Origin: Thuidium tamariscinum
Taxonomy: Eukaryota; Streptophyta; Bryopsida; Hypnales; Thuidiaceae
Assembly (NCBI GenBank): GCA_947034885.2
Contig: OX344755.2
Span: 374,501 to 438,500, forward strand
DNA length: 64,000 nt
Direction of reading: 5' to 3'
The translations under genes were made by a program, and so were the position numbers. This document shows positions 51,101-63,600 of this stretch, piece by piece; positions within the stretch are counted from its first letter, which is position 1, and the number at the start of each line of letters is the position of its first letter. The notes under the pieces were generated by a model. It worked only from the letters and a program-made list of their open reading frames with translations. It ran no database searches and was not told where the DNA came from.

Positions 51101-52293
51101 TCAGTCACTGATTCACGAGGGACGAAAGAGACTCGACACTGAGCTTTCGACGCCATTGCTGTTTGCTATCTAGCGCATCATTCCTAAACTTAACTTTAAG
51201 CTCGTCCACGAATCCTGTCTGCCGCAGGGGGAGAGAGCAGCTAGAACATAGTTAAGCACATGGGTTTCCAGTCTCATTCTAAATAACTGATGCAATAACG
51301 CATTACAATACTTGGGAAAGTGCAACGATGCACTGCACCGTTGCAGCACTGTAACGATGCATTGCACTGTTGCAGATCTTAAAGATTTCTTTCCAGAAAA
51401 TACGACTACGGCGCGGAAGGTTCTACATCGCGAAATCGCGAAAGAAAAGAACGTCGAAATGCAGGAAAGAAAAAAAAACGAGAAAGAAAAAGAAACCCGA
51501 CGAGCTTAACGCCGGGTTACGATCCTCCCTGAGTGCATATCGGGAAATTTGCTACCCTCGGGCTACCGCCCTCGGGCAGCAATTTCCCGATATGCACTCA
51601 CGGAGGGTCGTAACCCCTTACTTTCATCTGCGAGATATTCGACATTTCTGTAATCATGATGAGGTATGCGAAAAACATACTCTGCATAGCTACATTGAGA
51701 GAATTGTAAAGAAATTTGGAGGAGCTCCGTTAATGGTAATACACTCACAAAATGCAAGAAACGTCTACCAGCTTGTACTGTACGACGAGGAGAGGAGAGA
51801 ACGATTCGTGGTGCTTTCACATGAGCTCACGACTAATCGGATGAAATCTCTCATACCTGACGTACTACTCAAAGCATGGACAATATACGCAAGCATACAG
51901 CTCTTTCAATGCGCAAGTTCGCCTAACTTGCGCGCAGATGTGAAGATCTCACTAACGCATGGACAGACTCGGTGATCGCCAATGCCAGTCCTGGAGGAGG
52001 TAGAAAATGCAGTGAATTTTTACATACAGCTTTAAATCAGCGAAGAAGCGGTACTCACAGTGTATCGTCCCGAGTCGATCCCGAGCTCGCATCTCACCGA
52101 GGCCGCAGGAGCTCGCTGCAGTCCAAGAATTGAAAGGATGAAAACTCGGTGCGACAGATTGAGGGAGAGTCGTCTGGACTCTGGACTCTGGAGGAGAGAA
52201 TGAGAGCAATCGAGATCTGGAATTCGTGAGGAAGGTTAAGTTTGGATAGTGATGCGAGCGTGGAAGCCATAGCTGGCGCCTCGCCCTCTTCAT
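45168..52293 (-). CDS. Large remorin-family protein
   Basis: Eight exons: 52098-52293, 49574-49969, 49103-49423, 47842-48009, 46875-47330, 46141-46621, 45499-45580 and 45168-45395. They total 2,328 bp, or 775 residues. The C-terminal third holds the remorin_C coiled-coil region: AWALAWEEAERAKYTARF, then IKAWEEHQKAKAEARMRK, KLEKLHESASQKM and RAEYIRQTGSAP. It ends with MGCF plus a short tail, near the usual remorin membrane-anchor position. The long N-terminal part is Ser/Pro-rich and probably disordered, with KWDDAGKWIASP (about residues 322-333) typical of long plant remorins. Remorins are plasma-membrane nanodomain proteins acting in signalling and in plant-microbe contact. Exon 1 and its 2.1-kb intron are the weakest part of the model: phase fits, but the leader could be untranslated. 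Exons 1-3 lie in the inverted repeat. Confidence 0.8.
48069..48759. mobile_element. TIR element, family D copy 2, in a remorin intron
   Basis: 691 bp from GGGTGATTGCAAGAAAC to GTTTCTTGCAAGCCC, inverted relative to 36623-37630. It lacks the nested family E insertion and so shows the empty site. It lies in the intron between remorin exons 3 and 4. Confidence 0.65.
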
Positions 52294-52382
52294 GTCGTTC
52301 CTGATCGGTCAGGGGAAAGAGACATCGCGTGCATTTCGTCAGACAAGAGAGATGGACTTATAACCGTGTGACACCACCGTCA
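48933..52382. repeat. Left arm of a giant inverted repeat
   Basis: Position x here pairs with position 112,933 minus x in 60551-64000. Every stretch I compared, coding, intronic and palindromic, is identical. The inner boundary is sharp: bases 52382 and 60551 still pair, the next do not. The outer boundary cannot be seen because the window ends, so the arm may extend left of 48933. Confidence 0.95.
51514..51616. repeat. Near-perfect hairpin in remorin intron 1 (left copy)
   Basis: About 40 bases from GGGTTACGATCCTCCCTGAG onward pair with the right half ending at 51616, with two or three mismatches and one bulge. The loop of about 25 bases holds two CCCTCGGGC copies. It could be a fold-back element or a small-RNA precursor; the sequence does not decide. 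Confidence 0.85.
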
Positions 52383-54949
52383 TGGTTGGTCCTTCCACCG
52401 TGCGTTTCTGTCTCAAGCTTTCACACCTGTCTCACTTAACTCTAGAACTGGAAGGTCGGGCCTATGACCACTGATTTCAAGCCTCGCTGTCTATCACTGT
52501 GTTTGCTGCCATTTATCAACTGCATAGGAATGTAAATTTTTGTGTTTCTTTTTCAGAGATGTAATCATATGTTTATTGAAACCTACTTTAAAAAAACTTT
52601 GAACCATTCATTCCAACTGAAGAGATGAAATTTACTAGCATTTTTATTTTGCAATGCAATGAAGGTACAAAAATTATGTATAAAGTTATTTTTTGAACTG
52701 AATTTTAAATTTGAGAAAATAGAAATAAAGAATATTTATTGCTTGCCAAAATGTTCTTTCCATTGAAGTTAAAATTTGCAATTTCTTGTCAAAGTTATCA
52801 ACAATTTGGTTTTTTCTTTTATTGCGTATAATTTGCGATTTTATAATTATTTGAAAATTGAATATGGAAGTATTTTGAATATAATTTCTTAAAGTATTCA
52901 CAACTCAACTTCCACATATTGGCTAAAACATACAACCAATGGGACACTTGTATTAGTTCAAAAAACATTGAAAGACAAAATTTCACCTTTCTGAAGGCAA
53001 GAAAAATTTCAAAAGATGTACACTACAAAAGAAAGGTGTATTTTAAGTATAGTACTAGTAGTATAGTCCTATAAATAATTACTTAAAAAGAATCTTTATA
53101 GTAAACTTTGGTGAAACATGTATTTTTAATAAAATTCTACTAAAAAAAGCCCTTTAAGGTTAGTGCTTACAAGATTATACTATTAGGACCATACTTAAAA
53201 TTCACCTTTCTCTTGTAGTGGTAAAAAAAGGTTATTGTTTTTTTATTATTTACATTATATATACTAATACAACCTATTGTAAATTTTACAACAATAAACT
53301 TCATATAGGTTCTTTCTTTGAACTCCAAAGTGTAAATGAAAAATTCAATGAGAAGATGGTAATTTGTAGAATTATATATATCTCAATATATCAATATCAT
53401 ATGGATATTAATATATCAATATCAATATCAATATCATACCTTCAAAGAAACATCTTGTAGCTAATGAAACTTTTGTTTGTTATAGTAGCATTGCAATGAA
53501 CTCCATCCTAGTGTCCTTTGAATAAAAGAATAGATAATTATTAATAGTTTATTCATTATTTGTTTCAAAAATCCTAAAAAAGTTATAAAATTGAATACCT
53601 ACAATACCTACAATGTACTATAGAAAATGGTCTCCTTTGGAAGGCACTAAAGTAAAGTGCAAGATGCATTGCTTCAACCCTAAAATGTTGTTGAAGATGC
53701 AAAGCTTCTTTTCAATGAAACAAAAAGTATTTTCATCCAATTTTCATAAGTTGCTTGAGTACATTCTCAATGAACACTAATGCAAATTTATGGTAATATT
53801 GACCTTTCTATAGAAGCATAATCTTAATTCATGAATCCCCCATGTGGTATATTTTATTCTTGCTATTTATTCTTAGTATGAATTTGAGCCATTAATACGA
53901 TGTTTTTTTTAATATCACTCCATCTCATGAAATGAAGCTTGTTAAGTTCAATTTCTCTTCCGATTAAAAAGTTTGAATATTTTGTACATTTCAATATTTA
54001 TAGCAATGTGAACTTTGCGGGAAACTTTGGGTCTATATCCAAAGTTTGTTGATTATCTACTTTTAGATTGGCACAATAACTTTGCTTTATATAGTGATGT
54101 AATACATAGTACTATACAATACATCTATGGTGAAAATTTCAATATTTTATATTTGATACAAATTTTTTGTAATTTAAAAAAACAACTAATAATAACTTTT
54201 AATTTCTCCAAAACCATTTGAAAATTTTCATGGATTGTATCAATCTACAATATCAAATAAAATTGATTTCAAATATGTTTTAGCTACTTGCTTTGTCATT
54301 GAAATTAGAAAACAAACATCTAACTTATAACTTTTGCAATACTCAAGAAAATGAAAGGAAACACAACTTCACATGTAGAGTATGATTGTTAAGATATATT
54401 TTAAATTTTCATGCCCATATTTTAAAATCTGAAATCAATTGATCTTGCTTGAAGTCTCAAGATCCCCACAATAATTCCATAGTCCGTTTAGGGCGGCAGA
54501 AATTTTGAATTTCATGAGTGGAAAAAACCCAAGACAAGTTGTCAAGGACATTAAATAAGTGTGAAATATGTTATTTTTGAATTACCAAAGGTATGAACAC
54601 TACAAAATGTACTATATCAACAATCATGGTATAATAATAGGAATAATTTTAGTAGTTTTATTCTTTGACATTTTTTCTTTCAATATTTGTGTAGTTTTAA
54701 GGACCAATTGAATTTGGCAACTACAACAATATAATTGTACATTGATTAGAGGTTTTGATGGGACCTATACTAATAATCAATCTAATTAATCTACACTATA
54801 TAAATATCTACTTTTCTTGAACATCAATAGAATCTTAAATTTAGGGGGGTTGTACATCAAGTTTCAAACATCTACTATTTTTTTGAATAAGTCCCACTAT
54901 TTTTTTAGCATGACGTTAAATCCAATCTATGAAGTCAAACAAAAAAGGG

Positions 54950-55470
54950 AAAAACTTGTGTTACCCATGGATAAAAGTAAAAAAAAAATCCCCCTACTAT
55001 GTACTATGTTTTGAATATATTCTTGACTTCTCCTACCTAATTTGGGGTCTCTAATGCAAATATGAATTCCAAATTTGAAAAATAAAATTATGTACAAAAA
55101 ATTAAAAAATTAAGCATTTTCTCTAGGGTAAATCTAGCTTATTGGTTCCACTTTGTAAAACAAATTTAATGGCCTCCAAGTTTTTGGTCCCCTTCAAACC
55201 CCTATTCAGTGTAGAAGAAGTTATAGGACATTAAATTGTTCCAATAAAGTAGACTCACTAGGATGAGTTTACTTCAAGGGAAAATGTAGGAATTTTTTAT
55301 TTTTTACAAATAATTCTTTTTTCAAATTTTAAATTCATATATGCAATCACAGGGCCCCAAATTAGCTAATAGATGTCTATAATATACCTTAGACACGGCC
55401 CAAAAAGAAGATTGTTTTTTACTTTTACCCAAGAGAACCCCAAATCAATCTTGTTGGGCCTACTTTATTG
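54950..55470. repeat. Diverged fold-back pair
   Basis: About 54980-55150 and 55270-55440 are rough reverse complements, sharing the 'ctaatttggggtctc...gcaaatatgaatt' block and its complement. The same block occurs at about 31645-31690. Confidence 0.5.
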
Positions 55471-55623
55471 GTAGGATTTAATGTCATTTGAAAAACAAAC
55501 CACGTGGCAATTTTTTTTTAAATTGTAAAAAGTGCATCCAGAATTGAATCCTACAAGTTAAGAAGCAACTTTTGTACAAATAATCTATTACTGACAATAT
55601 CTACTATAAAAATGTAAGATTAA

Positions 55624-57385
55624 CCTCCAAACACCATTAGTACCAATTCATGGTGTTCAGATGACCAGAAAGTGATCCAAAAAGAGACTAAAAGCATTTT
55701 TCCATCCATTTTTTTGCTTGTTGACCTTCCATGGAGGGTTATGAAGAGTACTTAATTGAGTTTGTAGTCTTGCTAGTGTTTGTCTTCACGTGAATGAGAA
55801 GGAATAAATAAAGAAAATGGATCACAAAATTTGCCATTTCAATGTATTTTTTTCATTGCTCAAAATTTGAAATTTTTCCTTGAAAATGACATTTTTTGAA
55901 TTTGAGCTCAACTATTACAATGAAGGTCATCTATTCTAGTTTCTACTTCAATAGGAATTTTGGAAAAATTCGTAATAATGAGTATTTTATTATAGTTTTA
56001 ATTTTGGATGTATTTCCAATGTCCATTGTATTTTAATTATAGGACACAAAAATTGAGTTTATACAATGATGTTTTTCACTATAATGTACATACATAGTGA
56101 AATTTTCAGATTTTCTAAATTGACTTTCTATTTGATGTGATTGTCTTCAATTATTCTTCAAATTTTTTGTAAAAATCAATTTTCATCAAAAAAATCTAAA
56201 TTTTTTATCAAGTACAAAAGACATATAAAAAAAATTTCATCTCTAAAAAATAAATATAAAAATTTTCATACATATTTTAAGGTAGAACTGCACATAACCA
56301 ACCAACACCCTATAACCAATATATAAATTGATGTATTTCCAATTGAGGTTAGAATGTGCTTTTTCCCCCTTTTCAAAGTTGGGACTAAAAGTTCATCATA
56401 CACATCTCAAATTAGTGCATCAAAAAGTTGGAAGCACTATGTAAAAGAGTAGTTTTTTGAATGATTGGATATAGAAGGGTTTAGAGATTGGCAATGGGCC
56501 GAATGCTCTTCTTGCCTTTCAAAATTTATAGTAATTTCAATTTTTGCGATAAAATTATCAAAGTTCTTGCAATCCCCATCATTTCTAGCATTGCACCTCT
56601 AAAATATTTGCTTCAACTTGCACTATGGTAGGAGGCTCATAAACCGTATAGGCTTTTGCACATGCTCAGTAGGAAGGTTTGAAATGGATAGTTCATTGTG
56701 AGAAAATGAATTGTAGATTATATTGAAGCATGCTAAGATTTGATTTTTACTATTTGAATGGATGGTTTTAAAGTTACAATGGTTTCAACCCTAACCAAGT
56801 AGGTAACTAGGTAAGTGTCTATTGATTTTATTCAAAATAAAAAATGGTTGTTGAACTACCTTCTTTCAAGTATTAAAAAAATTTCAAATAATGATTAATT
56901 GAAGAATTCATTTCAGGTTTTGAAAGCGGTTCATTTAGAAACCATTTCTAGTGCTTTTTACATGTTGCATTACTAGTTTTTGAACCACGCTAGATTTTGT
57001 TTGAATCTACGCATGTATGGGTTTTCAAGGCCTATTGATCACAAATAGGGTCCTATGGCATATTGTATTTGAAAATTCATAACTAATTCAATAATGCTTC
57101 AAAAAATATGAAACAACTTGTGTTAGATTCCTCATCTATTTCTCCTTGACTGAAAAATAAACTAAAAATATTTCCAACTAAAGACATACATGAAAAAGAT
57201 AGATCAGCTCTTAAATGAGTGGTTTATGAGCCTCCTACCATACACCAAATCATGTCTAGAATATCTTAAATGATCAGTTATAGGTGGTTCTACCTAAGTT
57301 CCAAAATGGCAACAACCTGAGTGATGGGCAATGCTGGAGAGTTAGAGACTTGAAACTAGTGGTTATAGGTCCGTCCTTCTAAGGG
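55624..57385. mobile_element. TTAA-flanked element, family B copy 3, interrupted
   Basis: It starts after TTAA at 55620-55623 and ends GGTCCGTCCTTCTAAGGG before TTAA at 57386-57389. The left part aligns with 4459-5189 and the right end with the end of that copy. Roughly 1 kb of foreign sequence, including the family C element at 56634-57242, is inserted between. Confidence 0.5.
56634..57242. mobile_element. TIR element, family C copy 2
   Basis: 609 bp with perfect TIRs beginning TATGGTAGGAGGCTCATAAA at both ends. It aligns along its length with 5727-6335. Non-coding; nested in the family B copy around it. Confidence 0.7.
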
Positions 57386-58171
57386 TTAAATGAATGATCT
57401 TTTGTTGGTTGGCACGATTAAAATTAAATTTCTTTGGATTTATGACCTTCTCCGTCTAAAATGGCTTTTCTAGAATTAAGATACATTACCTTGGTACTAG
57501 ATACACTCACTAAGTTATCATTCTTTGATTACGTGGATGACATGCTTTTCGATTCAACATCAAGGGATGTCACTCATAGTCATTTCTTCCTCTACAACAA
57601 TGGATGGCCTCAAGTAGTCAGGCTAAAAGGCATTAGTTAGGCCACGTAGGGTATAAATTTGGGGTCTATTTGTAAGTTGTAGAAACGATCATGTACTACG
57701 CTCAGTCGGTCTTGCACTCTAGAAGAATGTGTAATGGAACAAGGGTCACAAAAGCATTTGACTTTAGCAAGGTCTTTTGAGTGCTAGATTGCACTTGTCC
57801 AGAGAAAAATAATTTGGCTAAAAAATGGCAATAAACCACGATCATGTGTTTTGACAAAAAACTTTGTAGGAATACAAAATCTAGGATGGAATTGCAAGAT
57901 TGGGGATGAAACTATAAATATGTTCATGTGATACTTGATATTTCTTATCCCATATGTAGATGAACATTGAAATTTGGAGCACCATTGTCATAACATATAG
58001 TAGCTCTCCCAAAAGCTGCCTTTTGGTTGAGCAATGCAGTTCATTTATAAATTCTTGGGTTGTGGGACAATGAACAATCAAAGTATGTAATGAAAAGCTT
58101 GTCTCCCTTCCCATGCCTTACTCATTTAGTAATCACTGCAAGTTGAGTAGATCAAGTTACACTTAACTTAA

Positions 58172-59105
58172 CCCCTAAAGGTTTTTGACTATGTTTTCAC
58201 TAAAACTGCTTCAAAACTGTCATTTTTCAGACAACTACCAAATTTTAAGAAATTTTTTTTTTTGGACAAAAGTAATCGTAAGATATTTTAGAGAACAAGT
58301 TTAAAAAGATGTGGAAAAAATTTCAGCAATTTCCGCCGTGTAGATTGCAAGATATTAATGTTTGAAGTGACAAAAATCCTTTTTTACCACTGTGGAAATC
58401 CGGGCAGCTGCACTTCACAAGGTTACATTTGTATGAAAAAAAGTTCAAATTGGTGGTTACTCTCTGGATTCATTCTTGAAGTCAAGTTGGCTATATGCAA
58501 AAAAAAATTCAAATCATTTGGAGTTGTCAAACATAGGGGAAAAAAATAACAAGTACAAAGAAGTAGAAAATGAGCCAAAACACTAAATTGTAAACAATTT
58601 ATTTATGGAATTGAAAATTCTGATCCCAATGGTTAAACTATTGTAATAAACAATCTTCACCTATTGAAATTATTTTTATCCAAAAATATTAAAAATTGAA
58701 TTAAATAAAAGATTTCAAACTTTTTTTGTAGTGTAGGAATTTTGTAACTAGCCACAAACTACCTGAAACTAAACCTCCTCATAACTTTTGACTCACTAAA
58801 TGATTCAAAGATTCTTGTATAAACAAAATTCTAAATAAAATTTTTCAATTTTTCATTTTTTCAAAAAATTATTTTTAAAGAAGTTTTTTTATCTACCCAA
58901 GCTGCCCAGAGATAAAAGGAAATCACATATCATGCAATAACTTTTTGACTATGTAGTCAAATGTTATGAAACTTGTTGGACCTTAAAGCTACTCCTTGAG
59001 CGCATGTTGTGTGAAAATTTCAAAGAAAAATAATAAAAACTCCATTCGTAGTGAGCTGCCCAAAATCGCTATGTTGTCAAAAAACGCAGTTTGGTCCTTT
59101 AGGGG
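58172..59105. mobile_element. TTAA-flanked TIR element, family A copy 2
   Basis: 934 bp beginning CCCCTAAAGG and ending GGTCCTTTAGGGG, with TTAA at 58168-58171 and 59106-59109. Inverted relative to 3446-4369. The right end shares its last 200 or so bases with the start of the window. Confidence 0.6.
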
Positions 59106-59197
59106 TTAAGCCTAAGATATTACCCTTATTGGCATATCTTTTCAATAGTATGCTCACTACAACTTCAATGGATTAAGTTATAGTTAATTAAAATACA

Positions 59198-60338
59198 TGA
59201 CCTTAACCTTACTCTCATGTCTTCCTAATGGTTTGCTCTTGTAAATTCAACTGCACCTATCCAACCTAGACAATGTCAACAAGTGCTCCCGTAGCTAAAG
59301 ATGACCTTAACCTTACTCTCATGTCTTCTCAATGGTTTGCTCTTGTAAATTCAACTGCAACCTATCCAACCTAGACAATGTCAACAAGTGCTCCCGTAGC
59401 TAAAGATGACCTTAACCTTACTCTCATGTCTTCTCAATGGTTTGCTCTTGTAAATTCAACTACAACCTATCCAACCTAGACAATGTCAACAAGTGTTCCC
59501 GTAGCTAAAGATGACCTTAACCCCTAAGCGCCGCCGGCGCCAATTTTTGGCGTTCGGCAGGCTTCAGAGGGGCCAATAGGACCTTGAACATTAGTTTTTT
59601 TCCTTCATTTTATTTTAGTGACCTTTCATGTTGAGTTGTAAAGAGTCTCCAATTGAGTTTTTAGTCTAACTAATGTTTGTTTTTATGTAGTTGAGAAGTA
59701 ACTAGAGAAAACGGATGACAGAATTTGCCATTTTAGTGTATTTTGAGAAATTGACAAAATCTGAAATTTCTCCTTAAAAATGACATTTTCTGAGTTTGAG
59801 CCCAACTAATGAAATGAAGGTCCTCTACTCAAGTTTCTACTCCGATTGAAATTTTATAAAAATTTGTAAAAATGAATATTTTATTGCAGATTGCACTTTG
59901 GCTGTATTTTTAATGTCCATTACATTCTAATTATAGATGGACACGGTAAATTAGTTTACACCATAATGATTTTCACTGTAATGTTTGCACATAATGAAAT
60001 TTTCAGATTTTTTGAGATTATTTTCTGTTTGATATGATTTTTTCTTCATTTTTACTTCAGAAAATTTCAGAAAATACAATTTTCCTTAAAAAAATCTGAA
60101 ATTTCTGCGAAGTACAGAGGACAAGCAGTTTCATCTCTGAAAAATAAAAATAAAATCTTTCATATGCATCTGATTACAAAATGGCAAAAAACTGAATGAC
60201 AGAGAATGCGGCCTGAAACCAGTGGTCATAGGCCTTAACCTTACTCTCATGTCTTCTCAATGGTTTGCTCTTGTAAATTCAACTGCAACCTATCAAACCA
60301 TGACAATGTCAACAAGTGTTCCAGTAACTAAAGGTGTG
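59198..60338. repeat. 105-bp tandem repeat, four units, the last split by an insertion
   Basis: Units begin at 59198, 59302, 59407 and 59512 and are nearly identical. The fourth stops at its TTAA (59517-59520) and resumes with TTAA at 60235 after the family B element, ending about 60338. Confidence 0.85.
59521..60234. mobile_element. TTAA-flanked element, family B copy 2
   Basis: 714 bp between TTAA copies at 59517-59520 and 60235-60238, inserted in the fourth unit of the 105-bp tandem repeat. It aligns with 4459-5189. The right TIR looks shortened or decayed (ends CATAGGCC). Confidence 0.6.
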
Positions 60339-60639
60339 GTGTGAAATATTCCACATCATTTCATACACACGATAAAATCATGTAAAATATTTCACTAGAT
60401 GTTATGTACAACACCGCTTTGGCACTTCGTAAAAAATAGGGGAAAAAGGCCCTGAACATCAAGTGCAGGGGCTTCCATCATTGAAACCTGATTGATGAGA
60501 CTGTTGCAGACTTCCGCATGTTACTTGGCAGTATGGCTTCGACAGTACTGTGACGGTGGTGTCACACGGTTATAAGTCCATCTCTCTTGTCTGACGAAAT
60601 GCACGCGATGTCTCTTTCCCCTGACCGATCAGGAACGAC

Positions 60640-63600
60640 ATGAAGAGGGCGAGGCGCCAGCTATGGCTTCCACGCTCGCATCACTATCCAAACTTAACCT
60701 TCCTCACGAATTCCAGATCTCGATTGCTCTCATTCTCTCCTCCAGAGTCCAGAGTCCAGACGACTCTCCCTCAATCTGTCGCACCGAGTTTTCATCCTTT
60801 CAATTCTTGGACTGCAGCGAGCTCCTGCGGCCTCGGTGAGATGCGAGCTCGGGATCGACTCGGGACGATACACTGTGAGTACCGCTTCTTCGCTGATTTA
60901 AAGCTGTATGTAAAAATTCACTGCATTTTCTACCTCCTCCAGGACTGGCATTGGCGATCACCGAGTCTGTCCATGCGTTAGTGAGATCTTCACATCTGCG
61001 CGCAAGTTAGGCGAACTTGCGCATTGAAAGAGCTGTATGCTTGCGTATATTGTCCATGCTTTGAGTAGTACGTCAGGTATGAGAGATTTCATCCGATTAG
61101 TCGTGAGCTCATGTGAAAGCACCACGAATCGTTCTCTCCTCTCCTCGTCGTACAGTACAAGCTGGTAGACGTTTCTTGCATTTTGTGAGTGTATTACCAT
61201 TAACGGAGCTCCTCCAAATTTCTTTACAATTCTCTCAATGTAGCTATGCAGAGTATGTTTTTCGCATACCTCATCATGATTACAGAAATGTCGAATATCT
61301 CGCAGATGAAAGTAAGGGGTTACGACCCTCCGTGAGTGCATATCGGGAAATTGCTGCCCGAGGGCGGTAGCCCGAGGGTAGCAAATTTCCCGATATGCAC
61401 TCAGGGAGGATCGTAACCCGGCGTTAAGCTCGTCGGGTTTCTTTTTCTTTCTCGTTTTTTTTTCTTTCCTGCATTTCGACGTTCTTTTCTTTCGCGATTT
61501 CGCGATGTAGAACCTTCCGCGCCGTAGTCGTATTTTCTGGAAAGAAATCTTTAAGATCTGCAACAGTGCAATGCATCGTTACAGTGCTGCAACGGTGCAG
61601 TGCATCGTTGCACTTTCCCAAGTATTGTAATGCGTTATTGCATCAGTTATTTAGAATGAGACTGGAAACCCATGTGCTTAACTATGTTCTAGCTGCTCTC
61701 TCCCCCTGCGGCAGACAGGATTCGTGGACGAGCTTAAAGTTAAGTTTAGGAATGATGCGCTAGATAGCAAACAGCAATGGCGTCGAAAGCTCAGTGTCGA
61801 GTCTCTTTCGTCCCTCGTGAATCAGTGACTGATGCTTTTCAGCATCGCCTTTTAGTTTATTGAAAATCTGCGTCGACACACTCCATGGTAAAAAGATTAT
61901 TCAATGGACTTGATTCAGTATAACTTACATTTTCCATCACCCGCTTATCATTATAATAGCGGTATTTTATGGTCTTTTGAGGGAAAATTTCGCCTACTTA
62001 TAAGTTCTTACAAGCAAGTTTTCACCCTGTCACGCTAACCACTGCATTGACCAATTAAGGTCACTTCCTAGAAAGGCTCGAGGGCTCGAGTGAGACAAAT
62101 CTAGTTAAAACCGGTCTTGGCAGAAGTACAATTTTTTCTAGTTTTATTTGTATTCAGCACTTGGATTGGATGATGAAGTTGTGTTGTCTTTTGTGCTGAC
62201 AGATTCGGAAGATCCATAATCTTCGACTCGAATACTCTGTGGTGGACTGACAAGAGTGTGAATGGACGCTGGAAGAAAGATCTGTCTCTTGTAAATCGTT
62301 GCTCTCTGATATGTAAGTAAGTTTTGTGCAATCTGAAGTCAGACTGACGTTTAGGAAAGTCATCTTGGAAATAATAATTATTCTGTCGTAGAGGTCAATT
62401 GAATTGATCTCTGATCTACTTTCTTAGACTTTTTTCGGATTCTTTTCCGTCGTCCTGCCCTCTACGTTGTTCAATTATTTGTCCTGTGGGCAAAGCTTTC
62501 TCAGATGTTTGTTGCTTTTAAATTATGAAAGAGGAGTGTTTGTGGAGTTGTCTGTGATGATCTGCTGACCGTTGAATGTGTATGAGAGGACAGCAAAGCC
62601 TTACGAGTTTACTCTTTGATGCTTCAGTACGCACATTTACGAGGGAGCGGATAATGTACACCTTTTCCTAGTTCGGCGGGACCTAGACTTTAGCATGTTA
62701 AGAATGCACCCAGCGTGAGTTGTGCACATTGCGAAAGCTACTACCTATGGAGCACTCTTCCATATCCAGTTATTTCTCTTACCATCTTACACTTCGCCGA
62801 AGTTCATAGCTGTTTTTTGTCTACTCTTTTCCTTAAATGTAGGTTGGCAGATATGGTTTGATTGGTTGGCACATGTATGACTTAGCAAGGTTATCTGATG
62901 AGTATTCTGACAGTTACTTAGGCATTCCTCACAATTTGTACTAATCGAACAATTTAATTGCAGAGTTTGGCCGGCAATCACTAGTTTCTGCAAGAAACAA
63001 GGGACGGAATCCGGATATCGTTAGACGTGGATTTAATCAAGTTAATGATAATGGAAGAAGGCACGAATTTTCCCTTGACTCTTTAGATAAAGAAATTCTT
63101 CAGACGATGTCCAGGGGATCCAAGAATGGTCACGTAAGTCTTCCAAGCGATTCAGCAAGCGAATCATCGGGATGTGCTCAAGAGAAAGCCATTTGCTCTC
63201 GGGAATCTTCACACCCTGAACCAGTCGCACATCATTATGCCAGTCCCGAATACAAACGGAACCCGAAATCCGTTGTATCAAATGGGTTACATCCTAGTGA
63301 ATCAACTCCAAAAATCTCAAAGAAGTCTAGTGACCAGCATCACGGCACCAGAAATTTTGGTGAGTACTTAAGAGAACGAAACTCGCCTCGACTCCGTATC
63401 ATTGCATATAAGCTGCCCAGTCACGGTGTAGTGCTGTTAGTCAAGTCTTTATTCGTTTTGAGTTATGGGTCTACTTACCATATTCTGAAAAAAAAAGTCA
63501 TATGCGCAGGACAATTCCACCCGTCTCCGTTGCCCATGTTTCCGGAAGCTATTCACTCGAACGGTTACAAACAGCAAGTCTCCGTGAATGTAAATGGAGG

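Larger units (their letters stand above)
52383..60550. other. 8.2-kb AT-rich spacer between the inverted arms
   Basis: No gene recognised. It holds TIR elements of families A, B and C, a 105-bp tandem repeat and a diverged fold-back pair at about 54950-55470. Composition and repeat content match the first 6.4 kb of the window. Confidence 0.75.

Noticed and set aside
62101-62363. Coding exon in remorin intron 1 (sense frame containing DSNTLWWTDKS)
   Set aside because: Splicing it to the next exon at 62964 would create a stop codon at the junction, whereas joining 60835 to 62964 keeps the frame.
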